From Streptomyces montanisoli (lineage in GTDB: Bacteria > Actinomycetota > Actinomycetes > Streptomycetales > Streptomycetaceae): DNA of 64,000 nucleotides. Positions 16,151 through 24,985 of this stretch are shown in pieces. The translations under genes and the position numbers were made by a program. The stretch is from assembly GCF_017813245.1 (NCBI RefSeq), contig NZ_JAGIQL010000011.1:1-64000 (forward strand), given 5' to 3'. Each line of letters begins with the position of its first letter. Position 1 is the first letter of the stretch. Below the pieces are notes generated by a model. It had not been told where the DNA came from. It made no database searches and saw only the letters and a program-made list of their open reading frames with translations.

Positions 16151-17956
16151 ATGCCCAAGGTCGCCGACTTCATCCTGCAACGGCTCAGCCAGTGGGGTGT
16201 GCAACGGGTCTACGGCTATCCGGGGGACGGCATCAACGGGTTCCTGGGCGCCTACGACCGTGCCGAGGGCAATCCGGAGTTCATCCAGGCCCGGCACGAG
16301 GAGATGGCCGCGTTCATGGCGTGCGCCCACGCCAAGTTCACCGGCGAGGTCGGTTGCTGCACCGCGACATCGGGTCCTGGCGCGGTGCACCTGCTGAACG
16401 GGCTGTACGACGCCAAGCTCGACCACCAGCCGGTGGTCGCCGTCGTCGGGCAGCAGAAGAGGCTCTGCCTGGGCACGCACTACCAGCAGGAGATCCACCT
16501 CGACCGGCTCTTCGCCGACGTCTCCGAGTACTGCGAGATGGTCGTGCACCCCGGCCAGGCGCGGCACGTCGTGGACCGGGCGTTCAAGACGGCCCTGACG
16601 ACCCGTGGCATCGCCACCATCATCGTTCCGGAGGACGTGCAGGAAGAGGAGGCGGTGCCCTCCCCGCCGAAGGCGCACGGCTCCGTCTTCTCCAGCGTGG
16701 GCTGGAGCGAGCCGAGGGTGCTGCCCAACGAGGACGAGCTGCGCCGGGCGGCGGCCGTGCTCAACGAGGGCAGCAAGGTGGCGATCCTCGTCGGGCAGGG
16801 CGCGGTCAAGGCCCAGACCGAGGTGATCGAGGCCGCCGAGCTCCTCGGGGCGGGTGTCGCCAAGGCCCTGCTGGGGCGCGAGGCGCTGCCCGACGACATC
16901 CCGTTCGTCACGGGCCCGATCGGGCTGCTCGGGAGCAAGGCGTCCGACAACATGATCCAGGGCTGCGACACCCTGTTCATGATCGGGACCAGCTTCCCGT
17001 ACGCGGAGTGGCTGCCGGACGAGGGGCAGGCGCGCGGCGTCGAGATCGACATCGACGGCCGTATGATCGGCATCCGCTACCCCATGGAGGCGCACCTCGT
17101 GGGCGACTCCAAGGAGACGCTCCGTGCGCTCATTCCCCACCTGCGGCGCAAGGAGGACCGCGGCTGGCGGGAGAAGATCGAGAAGGACGTGCGTGAGTGG
17201 AACGACGTGTGCGAACGCCGGGCGGCGCAGCACTTCGGCGACACGATCAATCCGCAGGCCGTGGCGAGCGAGCTCTCCCCGCTGCTGCCTGACGGCGCGA
17301 TCGTCACGGCGGACTCGGGCTCCGGCACCAACTGGTGGGCGCGTCACCTGAAGCTCCGCGACGGCATGCGGGCGTCGCTCTCGGGGACCCTGGCGACCAT
17401 GGGCCCCGGCGTCCCGTACGCGATCGCGGCGCGCTTCGCCTACCCGGACCGTCCTGTCATCGCGTTCGTGGGGGACGGCGCCTTCCAGATGAACGGCATG
17501 AACGAGATGATCACCGTCAAGCGGTACATGGACCGCCTCTCGGGCAGCCAACCCTTCATCTTCTGCATCTTCAACAACCAGGACCTCAACCAGGTGACCT
17601 GGGAGCAGCGGGCCATGGCAGGCGACCCCAAGTACCCCGGCTCTCAGTACATCCCCGACGTGCCCTACGCGAAGTACGCGGAGCTCCTGGGGCTCAAGGG
17701 CATCTACTGCGACAGCCCGAAGAAGGTCACCTCGGCGTGGAAGGAGGCGCTGGCCTCCGACGTGCCCGTGGTGCTGGAGTTCAAGACCGACCAGGAGATC
17801 GCGCCGATCCCGCCGCACATCATGCTCGAACAGGGCAAGAAGGCTGCCAAGGCCGCCGTGCACGACCCGGAGAAGGCCGGCATCGCCGCACACGGCGTCC
17901 GACAGAAACTGACGGAGTACGCCGAGCACCTGCCCGGACGCGGGAACGGCCACTGA
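16151..17956 (+). CDS. TPP-requiring enzyme, pyruvate oxidase-like
   Basis: A 601-residue enzyme with N-terminal PYR domain (GYPGDGINGFLGAY; RHEEMAAF with the catalytic Glu at about position 50), central FAD/Rossmann-like domain, and C-terminal PP domain with GDGAFQMNG...FNNQDLN binding Mg-TPP. All catalytic features are intact. The closest named relatives are PoxB-type pyruvate oxidases, but the family also holds decarboxylases and ligases, so the substrate is not certain. A GGAG precedes the ATG. The gene at 8473 is a diverged paralogue lacking the catalytic Glu. It stands in a metabolic block with the enolase-family and FAD/Fe-S oxidase genes. Confidence 0.88.
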   Translation: MPKVADFILQRLSQWGVQRVYGYPGDGINGFLGAYDRAEGNPEFIQARHEEMAAFMACAHAKFTGEVGCCTATSGPGAVHLLNGLYDAKLDHQPVVAVVGQQKRLCLGTHYQQEIHLDRLFADVSEYCEMVVHPGQARHVVDRAFKTALTTRGIATIIVPEDVQEEEAVPSPPKAHGSVFSSVGWSEPRVLPNEDELRRAAAVLNEGSKVAILVGQGAVKAQTEVIEAAELLGAGVAKALLGREALPDDIPFVTGPIGLLGSKASDNMIQGCDTLFMIGTSFPYAEWLPDEGQARGVEIDIDGRMIGIRYPMEAHLVGDSKETLRALIPHLRRKEDRGWREKIEKDVREWNDVCERRAAQHFGDTINPQAVASELSPLLPDGAIVTADSGSGTNWWARHLKLRDGMRASLSGTLATMGPGVPYAIAARFAYPDRPVIAFVGDGAFQMNGMNEMITVKRYMDRLSGSQPFIFCIFNNQDLNQVTWEQRAMAGDPKYPGSQYIPDVPYAKYAELLGLKGIYCDSPKKVTSAWKEALASDVPVVLEFKTDQEIAPIPPHIMLEQGKKAAKAAVHDPEKAGIAAHGVRQKLTEYAEHLPGRGNGH

Positions 17957-18072
17957 GCCTCAAGGCCGCGCCACAGGCGGCAGGTTGACGACCGCGGGCG
18001 GTCGGTGTGCGGCGGCGCACACCGGCTGTTCGCGGTTTCAGGCACGCACGAACCGGAGGGGAGAGCAGGGAC

Positions 18073-19197
18073 ATGAAGCCGCACACCACCGTGGACGCCG
18101 TGAGGGTCCACGCCTTCAAGGTGCCCACCGACGGGCCAGGAGGGCGCGAGCAGGACGGCACCCTCGAATGGGACGCGACGACCATGGTGCTCGTCGAGGT
18201 CGACGGCGGGGGCACCACCGGCATCGGCTACACGTACGGCGACGTCACGGTGGCGTCGTTCATCGAATCGACGCTGGTACCGGTCCTGACCGGCTGCGAC
18301 GCGCTCGCGCCGCCCGCCGCCTGGCACAGCATGTTCACGGCCATCCGCAACGCGGGCCGCCCCGGGGTCGGGGCCATGGCCGTCTCCGCGGCGGACACCG
18401 CCCTGTGGGACCTCAAGGCGAGACTGCTCGGCCTGCCTGTCTTCCAGACGCTACCCGCCTTCCACGACCGGGTGCCGGTCTACGGAAGCGGCGGCTTCAC
18501 CAACTACCCGCTCGACCGGCTGGCCGAGCAGCTGTCCGGATGGGCGGGGCAGGGCATCGGCCGCGTCAAGCTCAAGACGTCACGCGACCCCGGACAGGAC
18601 CCGGCACGGCTCGACGCGGTGCGCAAGGCCGTCGGCGACGACTGCGAGTTGTTCACCGACGCCAACGGCGCCCTGTCCGCCAAGGACGCCGTGTACTGGG
18701 CGCACCGGTTCGCCGAGCAGTGGGGCGTGACCTGGTTCGAGGAGCCGGTCAGCTCCGACGACCTCGAAGGGCTGCGGTCGGTGCGCGAGAAGGCGCCGGG
18801 GGGCATCGAGGTGGCGGCGGGCGAGTACGGCTTCGTCCTGCGCGATTTCGCGGGGCTGGTCACCCCGCGCGCCGTGGACTGCCTGCAGGCCGACGTCACG
18901 AGGTGCGGGGGCATCACCGGCCTGCTGCACGTCTCCGGCCTCGCGGCCGCCCACCACATCGACCTGTCCGCACACTGCGCGCCGGCGCTGTCAGCGCACG
19001 CGTTCTGCGCGGTCGACCGGCTGCGGCACCTCGAGTACTTCCACGACCATGTCCGCTTCGAGCGACTCCTGTTCGAGGGGACGCTCGACCCCGAAGGCGG
19101 CGCGCTGCGGCCCGATCCCGGCCGGCCGGGGTTCGGCCTCGACGTCAGGTGGGCCGACGCGGAGCGCTACCGCACGTACGGCACGAACACCCACTGA
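18073..19197 (+). CDS. Mandelate racemase/muconate lactonizing family enzyme
   Basis: A 374-residue enolase-superfamily enzyme. The capping domain covers about 1-125; the barrel carries the KxK catalytic pair (RVKLKT), metal ligands in TDANG, FEEPV and AGEYG, then QADVTRCGG and the acid/base His region DLSAHCAP. Members abstract a proton alpha to a carboxylate, often in sugar-acid dehydration. The exact substrate cannot be told. The start ATG 18073 has GGAGGGGAG upstream. It lies 116 bp after the TPP enzyme and 62 bp before the damaged FAD/Fe-S oxidase, suggesting one carboxylic-acid catabolic unit. Confidence 0.88.
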   Translation: MKPHTTVDAVRVHAFKVPTDGPGGREQDGTLEWDATTMVLVEVDGGGTTGIGYTYGDVTVASFIESTLVPVLTGCDALAPPAAWHSMFTAIRNAGRPGVGAMAVSAADTALWDLKARLLGLPVFQTLPAFHDRVPVYGSGGFTNYPLDRLAEQLSGWAGQGIGRVKLKTSRDPGQDPARLDAVRKAVGDDCELFTDANGALSAKDAVYWAHRFAEQWGVTWFEEPVSSDDLEGLRSVREKAPGGIEVAAGEYGFVLRDFAGLVTPRAVDCLQADVTRCGGITGLLHVSGLAAAHHIDLSAHCAPALSAHAFCAVDRLRHLEYFHDHVRFERLLFEGTLDPEGGALRPDPGRPGFGLDVRWADAERYRTYGTNTH

Positions 19198-19259
19198 ACC
19201 CTGCCCCACCCAGCAGACACCGCAGACACCGCTGACACAGCAGCACAGAGAGGCGCACC

Positions 19260-22200
19260 GTGGCCGGCATCCCCCAGCGCGCGACGCTCGACGTTCCGCC
19301 AAGACGGACCCGCGCCTGCCCGGTGCGCCTCGGGCCAGAGAGACCGTCGCGGTCGGCAGGCTCGCCGCGGCGCTCGCCAAGGCGGTCACCGGCGAGGTCC
19401 GTTTCGACCCGGGCAGCCGGGCGATGTACGCCAACGACGCCTCGAACTACCGGCAGACCCCGATCGGCGTCGTCGTTCCCCGCACACTGGACGACGTGGT
19501 CGCGACGCACCGGCTGTGCCACGCGTACGGCGCGCCGAGCTGAACCGGCACACCGGCCGCGACAACCTCGTCTTCGGCCCTGACCCCTCCTCGCACTCCC
19601 GCTGCGTGATCGGCGGCAACATCGGCAACAACTCCTGCGGCATCCACTCGGTGCAGTCGCAGCTGTACGGTCCTGGCCCGCGCACCTCGGACAACGTCGA
19701 AGCCCTGGGGATCGTCACGTACGAGGGCGAGCGGTTCTGGGTCGGCGTGAACGAGGAGGACGACCTCGACGACATCATCAAGGCCGGGGGCCGCAAGGGC
19801 GAGATCTACGCCGCGCTGCGCGATCTGCGGGACCGCTACGCCGACGCCATCCGCGCCGGCTACGCGTCGGTGGACGAGCTGCCCCGCCGGGTTTCCGGCT
19901 ACAACCTGGACGAGCTGCTGCCCGAGAAGGGCTTCAACGTGGCCCGTGCCCTCGTCGGCACCGAGGGCACGTGCGCCACCGCTCTCCAGGCCGTGCTGAA
20001 GCTGACACCGGCGCTGCTCCAGCGCACGCTCGTCGTCGTCGAGTACGGGGACCTGGCCGACGCGGCCGAGCACTGCATGGAGATCATCGACCGTTTCCGT
20101 CCCATCGGCCTGGAGGCGCTGGACGACCGGCTGATCCACGACCAGCAGCTGCAGGACATCAACGTGGCCGACATCGGCGAGCTGCCGCGCAAGAACGGCG
20201 GCGCCTGGCTGCTCGTCCAGTTCGGCGCGGACGAGGCCGCCGAGTCGCAGGCCCAGGCCCACGCCTTCATCGACTGGCTCACCGGCGACAAGGGCTACGA
20301 GTCCGACCGCATCACCCTCATGAAGAGCAAGCAGGACGGCGGCAACAGCGAGGACCTGTGGGCCATCAGGGAGAGCGGCCTCGGCTCGACCGCGTTCCCG
20401 CCCGGCGGGAAGGACCACTGGCCGGGCTGGGAGGACTCGGCGGTGCCCAGGGGCCGCATCGGCGAGTACGTGCGCGCGCTGCGCAAGGTGATGGACAAGC
20501 ACTCCGTCATCGGCGCCATGTACGGGCACTTCGGCGAGGGCTGCATCCACAGCAGGATCAGTTTCGATCTGCGCCATGCCGACGGTATCGCCACCTACCG
20601 TGCGTTCATGGAGGAGGCGGCCGACCTGGTGACCTCCATGGGCGGCTCCCTGTCGGGCGAGCACGGCGACGGGCAGCAGCGCGCCGAGCTGCTGGAGAAG
20701 CAGTACGGTTCGGAACTCGTGGGCGCCATGCGCGAGTTCAAGCGCATCTGGGACCCCGGGTTCAAGATGAACCCGGGCAAGGTCGTGGACGCGTACCGGC
20801 TGGACGAGAACCTCAAGCTCGGCACCGACTACAACCCGCCGCGTCCCGAGGTGAAGTTCGCGTACCCCGAGGACGGCGGCGACTTCGCCCACGCGGCCCT
20901 GCAATGTGTCGGCGTGGGCAAGTGCCGTGTTCCACAGGCCGATTCGACGATGTGCCCCAGCTACCAGGTCACCCGCGAGGAGAAGCACTCCACCCGCGGG
21001 CGCGCCCGCATGCTGTTCGAGATGCTGCGGGGCGAGGTCATCACCGACGGCTGGCAGTCCAAGGAGGTCGCCGACTCGCTCGACCTCTGCCTGTCCTGCA
21101 AGGGCTGCACCAGTGACTGCCCGGTCAACGTCGACATGCCCACCTACAAGTCGGAGTTCCTCCACCACCACTACCAGTCGTGGAAGCGGTGGCGGCCGCG
21201 GTACGCGTACGCCTTCGGCTTCATCGACCAGGCGGCCCGCGTCGCGTCCCGCATGCCCGAGGTCGTCAATCTCGTCACGCACACTCCCGGCCTCGCGCGG
21301 CTGGCGAAGCTGGCGGCGGGCATCGACCGCCGAAGGCCGCTGCCGCGGTTCGCGCCGCAGACGCTCCAGGAGTGGTTCGAGCGGCGCGGCGGCACCGCCA
21401 ACCCGGGCGGCCGGCCCGTGGTGCTCTTCCCCGACACGTTCAACAACTACTTCCACACCGACGTGGGCGTCGCCTGTGTGGAGGCCATCGAGGCGGCCGG
21501 CTGGCGGGTCATCATGCCCGAGAACCATGTGTGCTGCGGCAGGCCCTTGTACGACTACGGCTTCCTCGACATCGCGGAGCGCTACCTGCACAACGTGCTC
21601 GACACGCTGCGGGAGCACGTACGGGCCGGAACGCCCGTGGTGGGGATGGAGCCGAGCTGCCTGGCGGTGTTCAAGGACGAGCTGCGCGGGATCCTGCCGC
21701 ACGACGACGACGCGGACCGGCTGAGCCGCAACGCCTACCACTTCGGCGAGTTCTTCGAGACGTTCGACATCCACCCGCCGCGGTTCGGCGACGGGAAGGC
21801 GCTGCTGTGGGGCCACTGCCACCAGCGGGCCACCGGCGGCATGAAGGCCCCGGAGAAGCTGCTGCGCGGCATGGGGCTCGACGTCGACAACCTCCAGGGC
21901 GGCTGCTGCGGCCTCGCCGGATCGTGGGGGTTCGAGGACGGGAAGTACGACATTTCCATGGACTGCGGCGAGCAGGCGCTGCTGCCCGCGGTGCGCGCCC
22001 AGGACGAGGACGGTCTCCTCGTCGCCGACGGGTTCTCCTGCAAGACGCAGATCAAGGACGCGAGGACCGGGCGCAAGGCGCTGCACCTCGCCGAGGTGAT
22101 GCGCATGGCCCGCGAGCGGCAGCGCGACGGGGCCGACGGCGGCGACGCGCCACGCGATCGCCGGCCGAAGCCCCCGATGCGCCGGCGTGCAGTCCGCACG

Positions 22201-22275
22201 GGCCTGGCCGCGACGGCCGGCGCGGGCCTGGTATGGGCGGCGGCGAGGACCGGCCGCCACCTCGCGGGCCGCTGA
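19260..22275 (+). pseudogene. FAD-binding/(Fe-S)-binding oxidase, disrupted by internal deletion and frameshift
   Basis: The intact part (19516-22275) encodes a D-lactate/glycolate oxidase-like protein. It has the FAD-domain end (GPDPSSHSRC, GNNSCG), FAD-oxidase C-terminal domain, 4Fe-4S clusters (CLSCKGCTSDCP and an upstream Cys set) and CCG-type cysteine-rich motifs (VCCGRPL, GGCCGLAG). The FAD domain's start lies in another frame (GEVRFDPGSRAMYANDASNYRQ to HAYGAP) and stops at TGA 19541-19543. Between HAYGAP and ELNRHTGRD about 50-60 residues expected from the family are missing, including the glycine-rich FAD pyrophosphate loop. The likely GTG start (19260, after AGAGAGG) is in yet another frame, implying a second slip before about 19310. 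Catalysis should be lost. Confidence 0.8.
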
Positions 22276-22300
22276 CGGGCGTCGGCGACGGGCAGGCCGA

Positions 22301-22323
22301 CCGCCGGAAGTGATCTCCGGCGG
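22301..22323. terminator. Hairpin between the oxidase pseudogene and the SDR gene
   Basis: An 8-bp perfect stem (CCGCCGGA / TCCGGCGG) with a 7-nt loop, 25 bp after the stop of the oxidase. GGGTAC at 22330-22335 just beyond it resembles a SigB -10 element, but no good -35 is evident. Confidence 0.5.
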
Positions 22324-22399
22324 TCCGGCGGGTACGTGTCCGCGGTGAGTGCCGCCCGCCATCACGGCGGGCGGCTCCGTGAGCGCGAGAGGAAGCCCC

Positions 22400-23179
22400 A
22401 TGCCGTCGACGAGTTCACAAGCGCCCCAGGAGTTGCCGCTGTCCGGGACCGTTTCCCTGGTCACCGGGGCTTCGAGCGGTATCGGTGCGGAGGTGGCGCT
22501 GGGGATCGCCCGGCGCGGCGGGGCAGTCGCCCTCGTCGCGCGGCGGGCGGACCGTCTCAAGGACCTCGCAGCACGGATCGAGGAGGACGGTGGCACGGCG
22601 TTGGCGGTGCCCGCCGAACTGAGCGGGGCGGAGTCCGCGCGGGCCGTCGTCGACGCCGTGACGACGCGTTTCGGGCGGCTCGACATCCTGGTGAACAACG
22701 CCGGGTACGGCGTGCGCGCCGATGTCGAGGACAGCGATCCGGAGGACTGGGACAGCATGGTGGACGTCAATGTCAGGGCCGTGCTGCACCTGTCCCGCTG
22801 TGCCCTGCCGCATCTGCTGAGTGCCGCGGCGGGCGGCCCGCGCGGCGTCGCCGACCTGGTGACGACCGGTTCGGTGGCCGGGCGCATCCCCCGTCCGCAC
22901 AACAGTGTGTACTCGGCGACGAAGCACGCCGTGGGTTCGTTCACCGAGGCGCTGCGCGCGGAGGTGACGGGCCGGGGGGTGCGGGTCGGCATCGTGGAGC
23001 CAGGCATGGTGCGGACGGAGATGACGGCGGGCGGGCAGTCGTCGGCCGGCGGCGCCATGCCGCCGGAGAAGTGGCTGGCGCCGGCGGACGTGGCACGGTC
23101 GGTGCTGTTCATGGTGGAGCAGCCGCCGCACGCCGCCGTGAACGAGATCATGGTCCGCCCGACGGCCCAGGAGCACTGA
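22400..23179 (+). CDS. SDR family NAD(P)-dependent oxidoreductase
   Basis: A 259-residue classical short-chain dehydrogenase: TGASSGIG cofactor motif, NNAGYG, catalytic Ser in TTGSVAG, and YSATKHAV with Tyr/Lys. The C-terminal region (EPGMVRTEM, then AADVARSVLFM-like) is of the serine/3-ketoacyl dehydrogenase type. Start ATG 22400 is preceded by GAGAGGAAG. Substrate unknown. It is convergent with the sterol-desaturase gene. Confidence 0.87.
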   Translation: MPSTSSQAPQELPLSGTVSLVTGASSGIGAEVALGIARRGGAVALVARRADRLKDLAARIEEDGGTALAVPAELSGAESARAVVDAVTTRFGRLDILVNNAGYGVRADVEDSDPEDWDSMVDVNVRAVLHLSRCALPHLLSAAAGGPRGVADLVTTGSVAGRIPRPHNSVYSATKHAVGSFTEALRAEVTGRGVRVGIVEPGMVRTEMTAGGQSSAGGAMPPEKWLAPADVARSVLFMVEQPPHAAVNEIMVRPTAQEH

Positions 23180-23193
23180 GCGGGACGGGGCAC

Positions 23194-23226
23194 GGCCCCT
23201 GGCCCGGGCGCGCCGGGCGCGGGGCC
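23194..23226. terminator. Compound hairpin between convergent genes
   Basis: Outer arms GGCCCC (23194-23199) and GGGGCC (23221-23226) enclose an inner GCCCGG/CCGGGC stem. It lies in the 63-bp gap between the SDR and the sterol-desaturase gene and could end both transcripts. Confidence 0.5.
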
Positions 23227-23242
23227 TGGTGGCAGAGACCCG

Positions 23243-24076
23243 TCAGCCCTCCGCGCCCGGCGCCCAGCCCGGCGGGCGGAAGAGGTAGCCGGCGCGGTCG
23301 CGCCAGCGCCGTGCGGTGCGTACGTCGTGCCAGGCGGACGCGTACTCGTGGAACGCCACCCGCAGCGGATTGTACGTGGCGATGTTCTTCGTCAGCCCGT
23401 ACACGACGCGCTCGCCCTCGGGTTCGAAGGTACGGAAGAGCCGGTCCCAGACGATGAGGATGCCGCCGTAGTTGCGGTCCAGGTAGACGTTGTTCGAGCC
23501 GTGGTGCACGCGGTGGTGCGACGGCGTGTTGAACAGCAGCTCGACGGGCCGCCACAGCTTGTCGACGCGTTCGGTGTGCAGGAAGAACTGGTAGCCGAGG
23601 CTGATGGACTGCTGGAGCAGGATCATCCAGGGCGGCAGGCCCACCAGCGCCAGGGGCAGCCAGAACGGCAGTGTGGTCATGGGTGTCCAGCTCTGCCGCA
23701 GCGCCGTCGAGAGGTTGTAGTGGACGCTGGAGTGGTGGGCCACGTGGCTCGCCCACAGCACGCGCACCCGGTGGTGTGCGCGGTGGAAGACGTAGTACGC
23801 GAGGTCGTCGGCGAAGAACAGCAGCAGCCACGTCCAGCCGCTGGAGGCCGGCAGGTGCCACGGGGAGACGGCGTACAGGGCCGCGTACAGGACGACCGTC
23901 ACGGCCTTCCACGGCACACCGATGACCTGGCTGCCGGCGCCCATGGACAGGCTGGTGGCGGTGTCGCGCACCTCGTAGCCGCGCTCGTCGTCGTCCGGCA
24001 GGAAGCGGAACGACAGCGCCTCCACCACCACGAGCAGCACGAACGCGGGTATGGCGTAGATCAGGGCCGGGATCAT
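23243..24076 (-). CDS. Sterol desaturase/fatty acid hydroxylase family protein
   Basis: This 277-residue membrane protein carries the histidine boxes of the di-iron fatty-acid-hydroxylase superfamily: HRAHHRVRVLWASHVAHH and, later, HRVHHGSNN. About four membrane helices flank the His cluster. Such enzymes hydroxylate or desaturate lipids with molecular oxygen; the substrate here is not known. Its start is one base after the stop of the upstream GntR regulator, so the two form an operon and the regulator probably controls it. Confidence 0.88.
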   Translation of the reverse strand: MIPALIYAIPAFVLLVVVEALSFRFLPDDDERGYEVRDTATSLSMGAGSQVIGVPWKAVTVVLYAALYAVSPWHLPASSGWTWLLLFFADDLAYYVFHRAHHRVRVLWASHVAHHSSVHYNLSTALRQSWTPMTTLPFWLPLALVGLPPWMILLQQSISLGYQFFLHTERVDKLWRPVELLFNTPSHHRVHHGSNNVYLDRNYGGILIVWDRLFRTFEPEGERVVYGLTKNIATYNPLRVAFHEYASAWHDVRTARRWRDRAGYLFRPPGWAPGAEG

Positions 24077-24077
24077 G

Positions 24078-24791
24078 TCACCGCACCTCCTCGGCGGTTG
24101 TCACGGGCACACTGCGGGTCAGGAGTTCACGCGCCAGGCTCTCGGCGGCCGTGGCCTCGCGCGCGGCGATGTGCCCGGCGAGGCGCACATGGGCTTCCAC
24201 GTCGAGGAGTTCGGCGGTGCGCAGGTCCTCGGGGACGTCGGCGGCCGGGATGGCGCCGCCCACCAGGCTGTTGAACGCCAGCAGGTAGGCGAGGTTGCCC
24301 GAGCCTTCGACGATCAGCCGCCACCAGGCCACGTCGGCGGTGTGGAGGTCCGGCAGGTCGGGGCCCGTGTTCGCGTACCGGCCCGCGGTCTCGACGATCG
24401 CCGCGGCGACGGGTTCCGGGCATCTCGCCGCGCACAGCCGGGCCGCGTCCGCGCCGATGCACGCCCGCATCTCCATGGCGTCGCGGACGAGTTCGGCGGG
24501 GGTGGGGCCCGCGCCGACGGCGGCGATGCCCACCGCGAGGTCGAGCCCCGCGGTGCGGCGCCAGTCGAGGACGAGCGTCCGCCCGCCCTGGCTGACCTCG
24601 ACGAGACGTGCCTGCTGGAGGCGTTTGACGGCCTCGCGGACGGCGTGCCGGTTCACCTGGAACTCGGCGGCCAGGTCGCGTTCGGCGGTGAGCGCGGAGC
24701 CCGGGGGCAGTTCGCCGCCGACGATCCTGTCGCGCAGGCGTGCGTAGACCTGGTCGGAGACGGCCTCGCGCCGTATGGGTGGCTGCGGCAT
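24078..24791 (-). CDS. FadR-type GntR family transcriptional regulator
   Basis: A 237-residue regulator with an N-terminal winged helix (VSDQVYARLRDRIVGGELPPGSALTAERDLAAEFQVNRHAVREAVKRL in pieces: PPGSALTAERDLA, VNRHAVREAVKRL) and an all-helical FCD-like effector domain from about 85 on. ATG 24791 was chosen because MPQPPIRREAVSDQV is a usual GntR start; upstream codons are not family-like. It is directly followed by the desaturase-like gene. A possible operator lies just upstream. Confidence 0.88.
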   Translation of the reverse strand: MPQPPIRREAVSDQVYARLRDRIVGGELPPGSALTAERDLAAEFQVNRHAVREAVKRLQQARLVEVSQGGRTLVLDWRRTAGLDLAVGIAAVGAGPTPAELVRDAMEMRACIGADAARLCAARCPEPVAAAIVETAGRYANTGPDLPDLHTADVAWWRLIVEGSGNLAYLLAFNSLVGGAIPAADVPEDLRTAELLDVEAHVRLAGHIAAREATAAESLARELLTRSVPVTTAEEVR

Positions 24792-24819
24792 GGCGGCCAT
24801 GATGGCCCGGGCCACCCGA

Positions 24820-24838
24820 CTGGTCAACTGGTTGGACC
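24820..24838. promoter_or_regulatory. Possible GntR operator
   Basis: An imperfect palindrome GTCAA...TTGGAC (5-bp outer arms) with CTGGT-like words lies about 30-45 bp upstream of the regulator start. FadR-type proteins often bind TGGT-N3-ACCA-like sites near their own promoters. The match is weak. Confidence 0.3.
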
Positions 24839-24861
24839 GGACGGGATGTTCCGGCGGACGA

Positions 24862-24900
24862 CTCCGGGCCCCGCGCGGTGATGATGCGCGGGGCCCGGAG
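24862..24900 (-). terminator. Strong terminator after the GH2 gene
   Basis: A perfect 15-bp GC-rich stem (24862-24876 / 24886-24900) with a 9-nt loop. It lies between the GH2 stop (24986) and the GntR gene on the same strand, so it should separate the two transcripts. The 24901-24985 stretch also holds two copies of CCTGGTGACGTCGGCCG. Confidence 0.75.
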
Positions 24901-24985
24901 CGGAACTGCGGTGTGGCCTCAGCCTGGTGACGTCGGCCGGTCGCGCCGGCCTGGTGACGTCGGCCGATGGCCTCGGCCGGTGGCC

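Noticed and set aside
19447..23193. A 1248-codon open frame on the minus strand opposite the FAD/Fe-S oxidase and SDR
   Set aside because: It is a GC-bias shadow: no family motifs, odd composition (His/Arg/Val/Gly rich), while the plus strand holds clear Fe-S and SDR motifs over the same bases.
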